A DNA stretch of 64,000 bases, taken from assembly GCF_010726645.1 (NCBI RefSeq), contig NZ_AP022563.1, positions 1,736,001 through 1,800,000 of the forward strand, given 5' to 3'. Below, in pieces: positions 21,869 to 33,296 of the stretch. Within the stretch, counting starts at the first letter, position 1. The number at the start of each line of letters is the position of its first letter. Made by a program: the position numbers and the translations under genes. This DNA is from Mycolicibacterium duvalii. Lineage in GTDB: Bacteria; Actinomycetota; Actinomycetes; Mycobacteriales; Mycobacteriaceae. Below the pieces are notes generated by a model that was not told the origin of the DNA, searched no databases, and saw nothing but the letters and a program-made list of their open reading frames with translations.

Positions 21869-22332
21869 CGGGCCACCGCCGTCCGTGCTACGGCCACCGC
21901 GGCGTCGACCCCGGCCGGGTCGGCGGTGTCGAACTGACCCGGATAGGTCCTCTCCAGAACGGGCAGTACCGACGCGGCCAGTGGACTGCGGGCGATGTCG
22001 GCCGCGGTCATCTCGCGGACGTGATAGCCGGTCCGGAATGCGACGAACTGACGAAAGATGCGACTGATCTCATGGAACGCGGTGCGGGAGTCGAGTCCCC
22101 CGGCGCGGTGCCGTTCTGCCACCCGGCCCAGCGAGCGCATGAATTTCAGGCGCAGCACGCGATAGGTCACTTCGCGCACGATGGGAATTCGACGCAGCCG
22201 GTCGACCGGAGCAGTCCACAGGTAGATGCCGGCCACCCAGGCCACCGCTGCCACCGCGACCAGCACGGCCCCCACCAGCCACCACACCGGGTAGGCCATC
22301 GGCGCATACAGGATGTCGACGAAGTCATCCAT
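21859..22332 (-). CDS. Small membrane protein between DUF58 and VWA genes, second MoxR operon
   Basis: A 157-residue protein from ATG 22332, overlapping the DUF58 stop by 8 bases. One strong membrane helix lies at about 15-40 (VWWLVGAVLVAVAAVAWVAG). The rest is a basic helical cytosolic domain with FRQFVAFRTGYHVREMTAADIA, a stretch resembling the small proteins found at this position in MoxR/Bat operons, where a DUF4381-type protein is common. I cannot assign a family with certainty. Coupling on both sides by overlaps points to a stoichiometric partner of the neighbours. Confidence 0.78.
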   Translation of the reverse strand: MDDFVDILYAPMAYPVWWLVGAVLVAVAAVAWVAGIYLWTAPVDRLRRIPIVREVTYRVLRLKFMRSLGRVAERHRAGGLDSRTAFHEISRIFRQFVAFRTGYHVREMTAADIARSPLAASVLPVLERTYPGQFDTADPAGVDAAVAVARTAVARWT

Positions 22333-23221
22333 CGCGACGTCCCTGGGTCAGCTCCGCCAGGGCCGCGCGGATGTCGCCGCTCGACGAGATCCGCGAGAAA
22401 GAGGTACCCATCTGGGCGGTGAATGCCTCCCACTGCGCCGCCCGCGCCGCCTCGGCGCGCCGGTAGGCCTGCATCACCCGGGATCCGAACACCGCCGGGG
22501 TGAGCAGCGCCGCGCCCGTGGCGACGTCGAGAACTTCCTCGGCGGCGTCGGGACCGCCGAGCACGTCGGCGTCGTCGACGACGAACCAGTGCACGGTGTT
22601 TCGGCTGCGCACCGCCGAAGTCACCGCAGCCAATTCCGCGGTGACACTGGGCTGGTCACAGACGATGTAGATGGCGTACCGCTTGTCGAGGTTGTGGGCG
22701 ACGAACTCGAGCTGGCGCACGATGTTCGAGCCGTGGCCGACGGCGGTGTCGGCGGCGTTGACCAAGCTGAGCAGTTGTTCGAGGTGGTCCTCACCGGTCT
22801 TGCCCGGCTGCACCGAAGAACCGCGGTCGTCTCCATAGACAAGACTCACCTTGTCGGACTGCGCACACGCGATCAGACCCACCGCGCCCAGCGTCAGGAT
22901 CGCGAGGTCCCTCTTGGTTTCGCCGCTGGGTGCGGCGGCCAGCAGGTTGGCACCGGTGTCGGCGATCAGGAGGAACTCCTGGGCTTTCTCGGCGACGTAG
23001 CGCCGCACCACCAGGTGGGGACTGCGCGCGGACGCGCGCCAGTCGATGTCGCGGTGATCGTCGCCGACGACGTACTCGCGCAAGTCGACGAAGTCGTCAC
23101 TGCGTCCGAACTGCAGGGAGGTGTGGCCGCCTTCGAGCATCCGGTGCGAGCGCAGGCGCATGCCCACGCCGCCCGGGTCGAAACCGAGCTGCGCACGCAC
23201 CCGATTGAGAATCTCGCCCAC
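22325..23221 (-). CDS. DUF58 domain protein, second MoxR operon
   Basis: A 298-residue protein from GTG 23221, 12 bases after the MoxR stop. The DUF58 signature is clear (REYVVGDDHRDIDWRASARS at about 50-69), followed by a VWA-like region with FLLIADTGANL. It is soluble. This is a second, divergent copy of the DUF58 gene at 704-1675, so the window encodes two MoxR-DUF58-VWA systems. It presumably partners the adjacent MoxR and VWA proteins; its biochemical role is not established. Confidence 0.9.
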   Translation of the reverse strand: MGEILNRVRAQLGFDPGGVGMRLRSHRMLEGGHTSLQFGRSDDFVDLREYVVGDDHRDIDWRASARSPHLVVRRYVAEKAQEFLLIADTGANLLAAAPSGETKRDLAILTLGAVGLIACAQSDKVSLVYGDDRGSSVQPGKTGEDHLEQLLSLVNAADTAVGHGSNIVRQLEFVAHNLDKRYAIYIVCDQPSVTAELAAVTSAVRSRNTVHWFVVDDADVLGGPDAAEEVLDVATGAALLTPAVFGSRVMQAYRRAEAARAAQWEAFTAQMGTSFSRISSSGDIRAALAELTQGRRDG

Positions 23222-23233
23222 GGCTTTTCGCGC

Positions 23234-24235
23234 CTACGGTGAAGCGACTCGGTGGAGGATGCCCTCGATGAGATACTCCGGGGTCACCCCTTCGGCCGAC
23301 GCCTGGAACTTGAGCACCAACCGGTGCCGCAGCACCCGGGTAGCGACCGCTTTGACGTCGTCGGGGACCACGTAGGGGCGACCGTTGATCAGCGCCCGCG
23401 CGCACGCGGCCCGGCACAGAGCGATGGTGGCGCGCGGACTGGCGCCGTACTGCACCATGTCGGCCAGCCGCGGATCCAGAACCGACTGGGGAGTTCGGGT
23501 GGCACCGGTGAGATAGGTCGTGTACTTGACGATCGAACGGTCGATGAACACCTGCTTGAACTTCGACTGCAACCAGCGCACGTGTTCCAGGTCGAGTTGG
23601 CCGTTGGTGGCGGCCTTTTCCTCGAAAACGCCGGATGCGATGCGTGAGACGACCTCCTCCTCCTCGTCGAGCGACGGGTAGGTCAGGATGTCCTTGATCA
23701 TGAAGCGGTCCATCTGCGCTTCGGAAAGCTGGTAGGTGCCCTCCTGGTCGATGGGGTTCTGGGTGGCCAGGACCAGGAACGGCTCGGGTAGCGGATATAC
23801 GTTGCCGCCGATGGTGGTCTGACGTTCCTCCATCGCCTCGAGCATCGCGCTCTGGGTCTTCGCCGAGGATCGGTTGATTTCGTCGAGCAGCACGATGTTG
23901 GCGTGCACGGGACCGAAGGACACCTTGAACTCGCCGGTCTTCTGGTCCCAGATCTGTCCGCCCGTGATGTCGCTGGGCAACAGGTCGGGGGTGCACTGGA
24001 TCCGCTGAAATCGTGCCGCGAGACTGTCGGCGAGCGTTTTGGCGGCCGTCGTCTTGGCCAGGCCGGGAACGCTTTCCAAAAGGATGTGGCCTGAGGCAAT
24101 CAGTCCGATCAGCAAGGATTCCTGCAGCACGCTCTGGCCGACGATCTTCGCCGAAATAGCCTGCTGAAGGTGGCTGATGGTGCCACCGGCCCGCTGGAGA
24201 TCCTCAGCCGAAAGCGCAGGTCCAGTCAACTGCAT
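23234..24235 (-). CDS. MoxR-family AAA+ ATPase, second copy
   Basis: A 333-residue protein from ATG 24235, behind a G-rich stretch; a longer frame to 24283 would add 16 residues without support. MoxR motifs: Walker A-like LESVPGLAKTTAAKTLA, Walker B IVLLDEINRSSAKTQSAMLE, sensor ATQNPIDQEGTYQLSEAQMD, and the C-terminal GASPRATIALCRAA. It heads a seven-gene operon (MoxR, DUF58, small membrane protein, two VWA proteins, repeat/Pro-rich protein, final membrane protein). It is clearly different from MoxR1 at 1689-2837, so it is probably another MoxR subfamily and not a recent duplicate. Confidence 0.92.
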   Translation of the reverse strand: MQLTGPALSAEDLQRAGGTISHLQQAISAKIVGQSVLQESLLIGLIASGHILLESVPGLAKTTAAKTLADSLAARFQRIQCTPDLLPSDITGGQIWDQKTGEFKVSFGPVHANIVLLDEINRSSAKTQSAMLEAMEERQTTIGGNVYPLPEPFLVLATQNPIDQEGTYQLSEAQMDRFMIKDILTYPSLDEEEEVVSRIASGVFEEKAATNGQLDLEHVRWLQSKFKQVFIDRSIVKYTTYLTGATRTPQSVLDPRLADMVQYGASPRATIALCRAACARALINGRPYVVPDDVKAVATRVLRHRLVLKFQASAEGVTPEYLIEGILHRVASP

Positions 24236-24310
24236 CCGAGCCCCCCGATTTGCCAGACAAGATTTGTCAGCTGAGCCTAACAATGGTTGTCAGGGGGTCT
24301 GTGCGCCAGT

Positions 24311-24658
24311 TCAGACGGTGAACCCCAGCGCCCGCAGTTGTTCGCGGCCGTCTTCGGTGATCTTGTCCGGGCCCCACGGCGGGTTCCACACCCAGTTGAT
24401 CTTGATATCGCTGACCAGACCGGCGCCGACCAGCGCGGTGCGCGACTGGTCTTCGATCACGTCGGTCAGCGGGCACGCCGCCGAGGTCAGCGTCATGTCG
24501 ATCAGCGCGACCTTTCCGGTGTCGCCGCTCTCCACGCCGAGCCCGTACACCAGACCGAGATCGACGACATTGATTCCGAGTTCGGGGTCGACGACGTCGT
24601 GCATCGCTTCGTCGATCTCGGCGAGCAGTTGGTCCTCGGGTAACGCTGTGTCACTCAT
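24311..24658 (-). CDS. sufT: SufT/MIP18-type iron-sulfur assembly protein (DUF59)
   Basis: A 115-residue protein from ATG 24658, overlapping the sufU stop by 8 bases. The DUF59/MIP18 signature is present: EAMHDVVDPELGINVVDLGL, then LTSAACPLTDVI with the conserved Cys, and NPPWGPDKIT. Proteins of this family help maturation of cellular Fe-S proteins downstream of the SUF scaffold. It is the last gene of the suf operon (equivalent of Rv1466). Confidence 0.93.
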   Translation of the reverse strand: MSDTALPEDQLLAEIDEAMHDVVDPELGINVVDLGLVYGLGVESGDTGKVALIDMTLTSAACPLTDVIEDQSRTALVGAGLVSDIKINWVWNPPWGPDKITEDGREQLRALGFTV

Positions 24659-25121
24659 TGACGCTCTCCTTCGCATCGTGTGTCTCGTGGGCCTGCGCGA
24701 GGGCAGCCTTGAAAGCGGACCAGCCCAGCAGCGCGCATTTCACCCGGGCCGGGTATTTCGCCACACCGGCGAACGCCACCCCGTCGCCGATCACGTCCTC
24801 GTCGCCGTCGATCGCGCCCCGGCTGGACACCATCTCCGTGAACGCCGCGACCGTCTTGAGCGCATCGCCGACGGTCTGCCCGATCACCTGGTCGGTCAGC
24901 ACCGAGGTCGAGGCCTGGCTGATCGAGCACCCCTGCCCGTCGTAGGAGACGTCGGTGACGGTCTCGCCGTCGTCGGACAGCGTCACCCGCAGGGTCACCT
25001 CGTCACCGCACGTCGGGTTCACATGGTGCGCTTCGGCGTTGAACGGTTCACGCAGTCCGCGATGATGCGGGCGCTTGTAATGGTCCAGGATGACTTCCTG
25101 GTAGATCTGCTCGAGTCGCAC
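24651..25121 (-). CDS. sufU: SufU, Fe-S assembly sulfur-transfer protein
   Basis: A 156-residue protein from GTG 25121, one base after the sufS stop. Conserved SufU/IscU residues are visible: HYKRPHHRG, NPTCGDEV (Cys about 38), GQGCSISQAS (Cys about 63) and a later Cys near VKCALLGW (about 127), the three zinc-binding positions of SufU together with Asp. It receives sulfur from SufS and activates it; in the mycobacterial suf operon it replaces SufE. It overlaps sufT by 8 bases. Confidence 0.95.
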   Translation of the reverse strand: MRLEQIYQEVILDHYKRPHHRGLREPFNAEAHHVNPTCGDEVTLRVTLSDDGETVTDVSYDGQGCSISQASTSVLTDQVIGQTVGDALKTVAAFTEMVSSRGAIDGDEDVIGDGVAFAGVAKYPARVKCALLGWSAFKAALAQAHETHDAKESVNE

Positions 25122-25122
25122 G

Positions 25123-27151
<2,029 letters not shown>

Positions 27152-27152
27152 G

Positions 27153-28337
27153 TCAGTCAGTTCTCGATTCGGTGATCGCTAGTTCTTTTTCGATGGCTTC
27201 GGTCAGGCGTTCGCGTACGGCGGGCACGGCGATCTTCGCGATGATCTCGTTGAAGAAGCCGCGCACCACCAACCGGCGCGCCTGATCCTCGGGAATGCCA
27301 CGGGCCCGGAGATAGAACAGCTGCTCGTCGTCGAAACGTCCGGTGGCGCTGGCGTGCCCGGCACCGACGATCTCACCGGTCTCGATCTCGAGGTTGGGCA
27401 CCGAGTCGGCACGGGCACCGTCGGTGAGCACCAGATTGCGGTTCACCTCGAAGGTGTCGGTGCCGGTGGCCTCGGCGCGGATCAGCACATCACCGATCCA
27501 CACCGTGTGCGCGTCGGGCTTCTTCGAGTCGGGATCCCCCTGCAGCGCGCCCTTGTAGAGCACGTCGGACTTGCAGTTGGGCTGCGAGTGGTCCACCAGC
27601 AGCCGTGACTCGAAATGCTGGCCGTCATCGGCGAAATAGGTGCCCAGCATCTTGGCGTCGCCACCGGGTGCGGTGTAGCGCACGGTGGCGGTGGTGCGCA
27701 CCACGTCGCCGCCGAGGGTGACGTTGACGTGGCCGAGTACCGCGTCCTTACCCAGCTTGGCGTGGTGGGAGCTGACGTGGACCATATCGTCGGCCCAGTC
27801 GGCGATCCAGATGATGCCCAGCCCCGCGGAGTCCCCGACGATGATCTCGACGTTGTCGGCGTAGGTGCCGCTGCCGCGCAGGTCGACCACGACGATCGCC
27901 CGGGCCAGTTCTTCGACGCGGATCTGCAGGTGCCCGTAGGCCACTGCGCCCTCGCCCGGCCCGGCGATACCGATCTCGATGGGTTCGGCGACCTCGGTGT
28001 CCCGCGCGACGGTCACGATGGTGGCCGAGTCGAACGACGAGAACGCCTGAGCGGCAACCCGATCCGAGGGCACTCCGGCCTGGCCGAGGCGCTCGTCGCC
28101 GCGCGCGGCGGTCTCCACCGTCACCCCGGGCCGTTCGGACACCGTGATCGCGGCAGATCCGCTGGCCTGCGCGGATCCGTCGTGCAGCCCGCGCAGCCGC
28201 TTCAGCGGTGTGAACCGCCAGATCTCGTCGCGGCCGCCGGGCACCTCGAACGCATTGACGTCGAACGACGAGAACAGCTCGCCCTTGTTGATGGCGGTCA
28301 GGGACGAACCCTCGACCGCCTCCGTCAGATTCGTCAC
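27153..28337 (-). CDS. sufD: SufD, Fe-S scaffold subunit
   Basis: A 394-residue protein from GTG 28337, whose first base is shared with the last base of the sufB stop. The longer frame upstream is sufB read in another frame and is rejected. SufD is a right-handed beta-helix protein homologous to SufB. Conserved stretches include [16 protein letters not shown] near the N-terminus and [20 protein letters not shown], then [16 protein letters not shown] in the C-terminal helical domain, with the His used in the SufB-SufD interface. It works with SufB and SufC in cluster assembly. Confidence 0.95.
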   Translation of the reverse strand: MTNLTEAVEGSSLTAINKGELFSSFDVNAFEVPGGRDEIWRFTPLKRLRGLHDGSAQASGSAAITVSERPGVTVETAARGDERLGQAGVPSDRVAAQAFSSFDSATIVTVARDTEVAEPIEIGIAGPGEGAVAYGHLQIRVEELARAIVVVDLRGSGTYADNVEIIVGDSAGLGIIWIADWADDMVHVSSHHAKLGKDAVLGHVNVTLGGDVVRTTATVRYTAPGGDAKMLGTYFADDGQHFESRLLVDHSQPNCKSDVLYKGALQGDPDSKKPDAHTVWIGDVLIRAEATGTDTFEVNRNLVLTDGARADSVPNLEIETGEIVGAGHASATGRFDDEQLFYLRARGIPEDQARRLVVRGFFNEIIAKIAVPAVRERLTEAIEKELAITESRTD

Positions 28338-29776
28338 TAGCCGACCGCACCTTCCATCTGCAGCTCGATCAGCCGGTTGAGCTCCAGGGCGTACTCCATC
28401 GGGAGTTCCTTGGCGATCGGCTCGACGAAGCCGCGCACCACCATGGCCATCGCCTCGTCCTCGGTCAGACCGCGGCTCATCAGGTAGAACATCTGGTCCT
28501 CGCTGACCTTGGACACCGTGGCCTCGTGGCCCATCGTGACGTCGTCCTCCCGGATGTCGACGTACGGGTAGGTGTCCGAGCGGCTCACCGTGTCGACCAG
28601 CAGGGCATCGCATTTCACACTGGACCGCGACCCGTGCGCGCCCTTGTTGACCTGGACCAGGCCCCGGTAGGAGGCCCGCCCGCCGCCGCGCGCCACCGAT
28701 TTGGACACGATGTTGCTGCTGGTGTTGGGCGCCAGGTGCAACATCTTGGCGCCGGTGTCCTGGTGCTGACCCTCCCCGGCGAACGCGACCGAGAGCACCT
28801 CACCCTTGGCGTGCTCGCCGGTCATCCACACTGCGGGGTACTTCATCGTCACCTTGGAGCCGATGTTGCCGTCGACCCACTCCATGGTGGCGCCGGCCTC
28901 GGCGCGGGCCCGCTTGGTGACCAGGTTGTAGACGTTGTTGGACCAGTTCTGGATCGTCGTGTACCGGCACCGACCGCCCGGCTTGACGATGATCTCGACG
29001 ACCGCGCTGTGCAGCGAGTCACTCTTGTAGATCGGCGCGGTGCAGCCCTCGACGTAGTGCACGTAGGCGTTCTCGTCGACGATGATCAGCGTCCGCTCGA
29101 ACTGGCCCATGTTCTCGGTGTTGATCCGGAAGTAGGCCTGCAGCGGGATGTCGACGTGCACGCCGGGCGGCACGTAGATGAACGACCCACCGGACCACAC
29201 CGCGGTGTTCAGCGCCGAGAACTTGTTGTCCCCGGCCGGGATCACGGTGCCGAAGTACTGCTTGAAGATCTCGGGGTGCTCGCGCAGCGCCGAATCGGTG
29301 TCGAGGAAGAGGACTCCCTGCGCCTCGAGGTCCTCACGGATCTGGTGGTAGACCACCTCGGACTCGTACTGCGCGGCCACACCGGAGACCAGCCGCTGCT
29401 TCTCGGCCTCCGGGATGCCGAGCTTGTCGTAGGTGTTGCGGATGTCCTCGGGCAGGTCGTCCCACGTCGTGGCCTGCTTCTCGGTGGACCGCACGAAGTA
29501 CTTGATGTTGTCGAAGTCGATGCCCTCGAGGTTCGATCCCCAGTTCGGCATCGGCTTCTTGTCGAAGGTGCGCAGCGCCTTGAGGCGGATGTCGAGCATC
29601 CACTCGGGTTCGTTCTTCTTCGCCGAGATGTCGCGCACCACGGCCTCGGACAGCCCCCGCTGCGCGCTGGCACCGGCAACATCGGAGTCGGCCCAGCCGT
29701 AGCCGTACCTACCCAGCGAGGCGATGGTCTCCTCCTGAGTCAAGGCTTCAGGCCGTGCCTCCGGTGTGAGTGTCAT
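28337..29776 (-). CDS. sufB: SufB, Fe-S scaffold subunit, intein-free
   Basis: A 479-residue protein from ATG 29776, with AAAAGGAG upstream; the longer frame to 29959 overlaps sufR and is not used. Conserved SufB stretches include [60 protein letters not shown] and [17 protein letters not shown]. The sequence is continuous through the region that carries an intein in M. tuberculosis SufB (846 residues there), so no intein is present here. It is the first structural gene of the operon after sufR, 59 bases downstream of it. Confidence 0.96.
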   Translation of the reverse strand: MTLTPEARPEALTQEETIASLGRYGYGWADSDVAGASAQRGLSEAVVRDISAKKNEPEWMLDIRLKALRTFDKKPMPNWGSNLEGIDFDNIKYFVRSTEKQATTWDDLPEDIRNTYDKLGIPEAEKQRLVSGVAAQYESEVVYHQIREDLEAQGVLFLDTDSALREHPEIFKQYFGTVIPAGDNKFSALNTAVWSGGSFIYVPPGVHVDIPLQAYFRINTENMGQFERTLIIVDENAYVHYVEGCTAPIYKSDSLHSAVVEIIVKPGGRCRYTTIQNWSNNVYNLVTKRARAEAGATMEWVDGNIGSKVTMKYPAVWMTGEHAKGEVLSVAFAGEGQHQDTGAKMLHLAPNTSSNIVSKSVARGGGRASYRGLVQVNKGAHGSRSSVKCDALLVDTVSRSDTYPYVDIREDDVTMGHEATVSKVSEDQMFYLMSRGLTEDEAMAMVVRGFVEPIAKELPMEYALELNRLIELQMEGAVG

Positions 29777-29835
29777 TGCGACACACTCCTTTTGCTCTGT
29801 GGTGGCTTCGACGCGGGCTGTGCGCCGAAGGGTCT

Positions 29836-30543
29836 TTACCGTCTGGTCGGGCTCAACGGAACATGGGTGGTGCAGGCGCAGTCCCCGTTGACGATGGTGG
29901 CCAGCCGTTGCACGTGGGTGCCCAGCACCTCGGACATCGCCTGCTGTTCGGCCTCGCACAACTCCGGAAACTCCTCGGCCACGTGCGACACCGGGCAGTG
30001 GTGCTGACAGATCTGCACCCCGGGCACCGGTCCGCGTACGCGGGCCGTGGTGGTGGCATACCCGGCTCCGGTGAACGCCTCGGCGATCCGCTCGGCTGCG
30101 CCCTCGACGTCCTCGCAGGCGATCGGGCCGAGATCACCGAGGATGGCATCGATCCGCTGCCGCGCGAAGGTCCGGACGGCGTCATCTCCGCCGATCTCGC
30201 GCAGTTGGCGCATCGCCGCGGAGGCGAGATCGTCGTAGGCGTGGTCGAGCTTGGCCCGCCCGGCGGCGGTGAGCTGGTACCGCTTGGCCGGCCGGCCCCG
30301 CCCCTCCTGCTGCCATGCCGCCGCGGCCGTGGCCTTGGCGTCACCGGCGTCGATCAAGGCATCGAGGTGACGGCGCACGCCGGCCGCGGACAGCCCCAGC
30401 TCGATGCCGATGCTGCGCGCGGTGGTGGGCCCGGACTCCAGCAACAGCCGGACGATCGCGCTGCGGGTATCGCCGTGCGACTCGACATCAGCAGGCAACG
30501 GCGCCCGAGTGGGCGCCGTCGAGGTCTGCTGACGGAATTTCAC
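29836..30543 (-). CDS. sufR: SufR, Fe-S-dependent repressor of the suf operon
   Basis: A 235-residue protein from GTG 30543. An N-terminal winged helix-turn-helix (about 20-85) contains [20 protein letters not shown]. The C-terminal part has the cluster Cys residues in [20 protein letters not shown] and NGDCACTTH, as expected for a [4Fe-4S] SufR/DeoR-like sensor. It represses suf when Fe-S supply is adequate. The dyad at 30540-30554 overlaps the start codon, which suits autoregulation. The longer frame to 31431 is antisense to mptB and rejected. Confidence 0.94.
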   Translation of the reverse strand: MKFRQQTSTAPTRAPLPADVESHGDTRSAIVRLLLESGPTTARSIGIELGLSAAGVRRHLDALIDAGDAKATAAAAWQQEGRGRPAKRYQLTAAGRAKLDHAYDDLASAAMRQLREIGGDDAVRTFARQRIDAILGDLGPIACEDVEGAAERIAEAFTGAGYATTTARVRGPVPGVQICQHHCPVSHVAEEFPELCEAEQQAMSEVLGTHVQRLATIVNGDCACTTHVPLSPTRR

Positions 30544-30554
30544 TACACCAGTGT
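30540..30554 (-). promoter_or_regulatory. Candidate SufR operator over the sufR start
   Basis: On the minus strand this reads ACACT-GGTGT-AGTGA, an inverted repeat with one mismatch. It is one base different from ACACT-N5-TGTGA, the form I recall for the M. tuberculosis SufR site. It covers the sufR start codon (30541-30543). Binding is inferred. Confidence 0.5.
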
Positions 30555-30608
30555 GACGCAATTCCGGGGGCCGGTCTACCAAGGGCACCCTTAGCGTCGG
30601 GTAGTGAT

Positions 30609-30625
30609 CGTCACACACGGTGACG
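30609..30625. promoter_or_regulatory. Perfect dyad in the sufR-mptB intergenic region
   Basis: CGTCAC-ACACG-GTGACG has perfect 6-base arms around 5 bases, with the same N5 spacing as the candidate SufR site. A further repeat, AAGGG-CA-CCCTT, lies at 30581-30592. All sit in the 120-base divergent region, so they could act on sufR, mptB or both. Confidence 0.45.
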
Positions 30626-30663
30626 CCCATGATCGGGAATAGCGCGCCCGCTACGCTGCCTTC

Positions 30664-32370
30664 GTGGCAGCCCGCCGACATTCTCTCAGTACGTCGATCG
30701 CCGGGTGGCACGGCGACGAGCGGACGGTCGGCAGCCCCCTCACCGACGCCGAAGTCGTCGCGATGCACCGCACCCGGATCTTCGGCGCCACCGGCACGGT
30801 GCTGATGGCGATCGGCGCGCTGGGCGCCGGAGCCCGCCCGGTCATGCAGGACCCGACGTTCGGGGTGCGGCTGCTCAACCTGCCCTCCCGGATCCAGACC
30901 GTGTCGCTGACCATGACCACCACGGGCGCGGTGATGATGGCGCTGGCGTGGCTGATGCTCGGCCGCTTCACGCTGGGCAAGCGCAAGATGACGCGCAGCC
31001 AGCTCGACCGGACACTGCTGCTGTGGGCGCTGCCGCTGCTCATCGCACCGCCCATGTACAGCAAGGACGTGTACTCCTATCTCGCCCAGAGCGAGATCTC
31101 GCTGCAGGGTGCCGACCCGTACCGCGTCGGGCCTGCCCCCGGATTGGGGCTGGACCACATCTTCACCGCGTCGGTGCCCAGCCTGTGGCGTGACACTCCG
31201 GCGCCGTACGGGCCGCTGTTCTTGTGGATCGGCCGCGGCATCTCGGCGATCACCGGCGAGAACGTCGTCGAAGCGGTGCTGTTCCACCGCCTCGTCGTAC
31301 TGCTCGGGGTCGGGATGATCGTGTGGGCCACACCGCGGCTGGCACGCCGATGCGGCGTGGCCGAGGTCAGCGCGCTGTGGTTGGGGCCCACCAACCCGCT
31401 GTTGTTCATGCACCTGGTGGCCGGCATCCACAACGAGGCGCTCATGCTCGGTTTGATGCTCGCCGGCACCGAGTTCGCGCTGCGCGGGATCGACGCCATC
31501 GGCGACGCCACCCGCGCACGCTGGTATCCGGTGGCACTGCTGCTCGCCGGCACCGTGCTGATCACCTTGTCGTCGCAGGTCAAGCTGCCGTCACTGCTGG
31601 CGCTGGGCTTCGTGGCGATGGCCCTGGCCCACCGGTGGGGCGGCACCGTGAAGGCTTTCCTGCTGTCGGGCAGCGCGCTGACTGCGGTCGCGGTGGCGGT
31701 GATGGCGGTCATCGGATGGGCCAGCGGCTTGGGCTTCGGTTGGCTCTTCACGCTCGGCACGGCCAACGTGGTGCGCAGCTGGATGTCGCCGCCGACGCTG
31801 CTGGCGCTGGGCACCGGGCAGGTCGGCATCCTGCTCGGTCTCGGCGACCACACCACCGCGGTACTCGGGCTGACCCGAGCCATCGGCGTCAGCCTGATCG
31901 CGGTCATCGTCACATGGCTGTTGCTGTCGGTGCTGCGCGGTCGCCTGCACCCGGTGGGCGGGCTGGGCGTGGCGTTGGGCGCCACCGTGCTGCTCTTCCC
32001 GGTGGTGCAACCGTGGTACCTGCTGTGGGCGATCATCCCGCTGGCCGCGTGGGCCACCCGCCGCGGCTTCCGCTCGGCGGTCATCGTGGTCACGCTGATC
32101 GTCGGCATTTTCGGCCCGACCGCCAACGGCGACCGGTTCGCGCTGTTCCAGATCGTGATGGCCACGGTGGCCAGCACGGCGATCGTGCTCGCGCTGATCG
32201 CACTGACCTACCGGTGGCTGCCCTGGCGGGCGGTACCGGTGGCCGCGAAGGGCATCTACCCCGACGGCCCGGATGACCCCGACGACGCCGACCAGACGGT
32301 CGACCAGCAGCGCGGGTCCCGACCGCCACCACCGGCCGCCGTGTCCGACGCTTACGCTGAATCACCGTGA
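30664..32370 (+). CDS. mptB: Alpha-(1->6)-mannosyltransferase MptB
   Basis: A 568-residue polytopic membrane protein from GTG 30664, with roughly a dozen hydrophobic helices. It belongs to the GT-C polyprenol-phosphate-mannose-dependent family. The early loop after the second or third helix contains PPMYSKDVYSYLAQSEI, with an acidic residue typical of GT-C active sites. In mycobacteria MptB begins the alpha-1,6-mannan core of lipomannan and lipoarabinomannan on the periplasmic face. The C-terminus is Asp/Pro-rich and cytosolic. It overlaps the ABC ATPase gene by 4 bases and is divergent from sufR, as Rv1459c is in M. tuberculosis. Confidence 0.92.
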   Translation: MAARRHSLSTSIAGWHGDERTVGSPLTDAEVVAMHRTRIFGATGTVLMAIGALGAGARPVMQDPTFGVRLLNLPSRIQTVSLTMTTTGAVMMALAWLMLGRFTLGKRKMTRSQLDRTLLLWALPLLIAPPMYSKDVYSYLAQSEISLQGADPYRVGPAPGLGLDHIFTASVPSLWRDTPAPYGPLFLWIGRGISAITGENVVEAVLFHRLVVLLGVGMIVWATPRLARRCGVAEVSALWLGPTNPLLFMHLVAGIHNEALMLGLMLAGTEFALRGIDAIGDATRARWYPVALLLAGTVLITLSSQVKLPSLLALGFVAMALAHRWGGTVKAFLLSGSALTAVAVAVMAVIGWASGLGFGWLFTLGTANVVRSWMSPPTLLALGTGQVGILLGLGDHTTAVLGLTRAIGVSLIAVIVTWLLLSVLRGRLHPVGGLGVALGATVLLFPVVQPWYLLWAIIPLAAWATRRGFRSAVIVVTLIVGIFGPTANGDRFALFQIVMATVASTAIVLALIALTYRWLPWRAVPVAAKGIYPDGPDDPDDADQTVDQQRGSRPPPPAAVSDAYAESP

Positions 32371-33296
32371 GCTCGAATCCCCCACCTGTGCTGCTGCGCA
32401 ACGTCAGCAAGCGGTACGGCTCCACCACGGCGGTGTCCGAGCTCGACCTCGACGTGCAGACCTCGGAAGTACTGGCATTGCTCGGCCCCAACGGGGCCGG
32501 CAAGACGACCACCGTCGAGATGTGCGAGGGGTTCATCCGTCCCGACGAGGGCACCATCCGGATCCTCGGCCTGGACCCGGTGGCCGACAACGCGAAGGTC
32601 CGCGCCCGGACCGGGGTGATGCTGCAGGGCGGTGGCGCGTATCCGGCGGCCCGCGCCGGCGAGATGCTCGACCTGGTGGCGTCCTATGCCGCCAACCCGT
32701 TGGACCCGCAGTGGCTGCTCGACACCTTGGGGTTGAGCGAGTCGGCACGGACCACCTACCGCCGGCTCTCCGGCGGACAACAGCAGCGGCTGGCGCTGGC
32801 GTGCGCCGTGGTGGGGCGGCCGGAGCTGGTCTTCCTCGACGAACCGACGGCCGGTATGGACGCTCACGCCCGGCTGGTGGTGTGGGAGCTGATCGACGCG
32901 CTGCGCCGCGACGGCGTCACGGTGGTGCTAACCACCCACCAGCTCACCGAGGCCGAGGAGCTGGCCGACCGGATCGTGATCATCGACCGCGGCAGGTCGG
33001 TGGCCACCGGAACCCCGGCCGAGCTGATGCGCAGCGGCGCAGAGAACCAGCTGCGCTTCCGCGCCCCGCGCATGCTCGACCTGGCGCTGCTGGTGGCGGC
33101 GTTGCCGGAGGGTTACCGCGCCACCGAGGCCGCGCCGGGCGAATATCTCGTGGAAGGTCACATCGATCCGCAGGTGCTGGCCACGGTCACCGCGTGGTGT
33201 GCGAGGTTGAACGTGCTGGCCACCGACATGCGCGTCGAACAACGCAGCCTCGAAGACGTCTTCATCGAACTGACGGGGCGGGAGCTAAGGAAATGA
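32367..33296 (+). CDS. ABC transporter ATP-binding protein (Rv1458c-like)
   Basis: A 309-residue ATPase from GTG 32367, overlapping the mptB stop. Walker A is GPNGAGKTTTVEM (about 38-50), signature RLSGGQQQRLALACA, and Walker B ELVFLDEPTAGMD, with the switch His in VLTTHQLTEAEEL. This is the DRA-type ATPase of exporters for drugs, lipids or polysaccharides. It pairs with the permease encoded next (ATGA overlap). The substrate is not known; linkage to mptB and ctaA is conserved in mycobacteria. Confidence 0.93.
   Translation: MSSNPPPVLLRNVSKRYGSTTAVSELDLDVQTSEVLALLGPNGAGKTTTVEMCEGFIRPDEGTIRILGLDPVADNAKVRARTGVMLQGGGAYPAARAGEMLDLVASYAANPLDPQWLLDTLGLSESARTTYRRLSGGQQQRLALACAVVGRPELVFLDEPTAGMDAHARLVVWELIDALRRDGVTVVLTTHQLTEAEELADRIVIIDRGRSVATGTPAELMRSGAENQLRFRAPRMLDLALLVAALPEGYRATEAAPGEYLVEGHIDPQVLATVTAWCARLNVLATDMRVEQRSLEDVFIELTGRELRK

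Noticed and set aside
28337..29776. SufB intein as in M. tuberculosis
   Set aside because: The protein is continuous with no splicing motifs and has the normal intein-free length.
30544..30663. IdeR iron box upstream of sufR
   Set aside because: No sequence close to the IdeR consensus is visible; the dyads present are of a different type.
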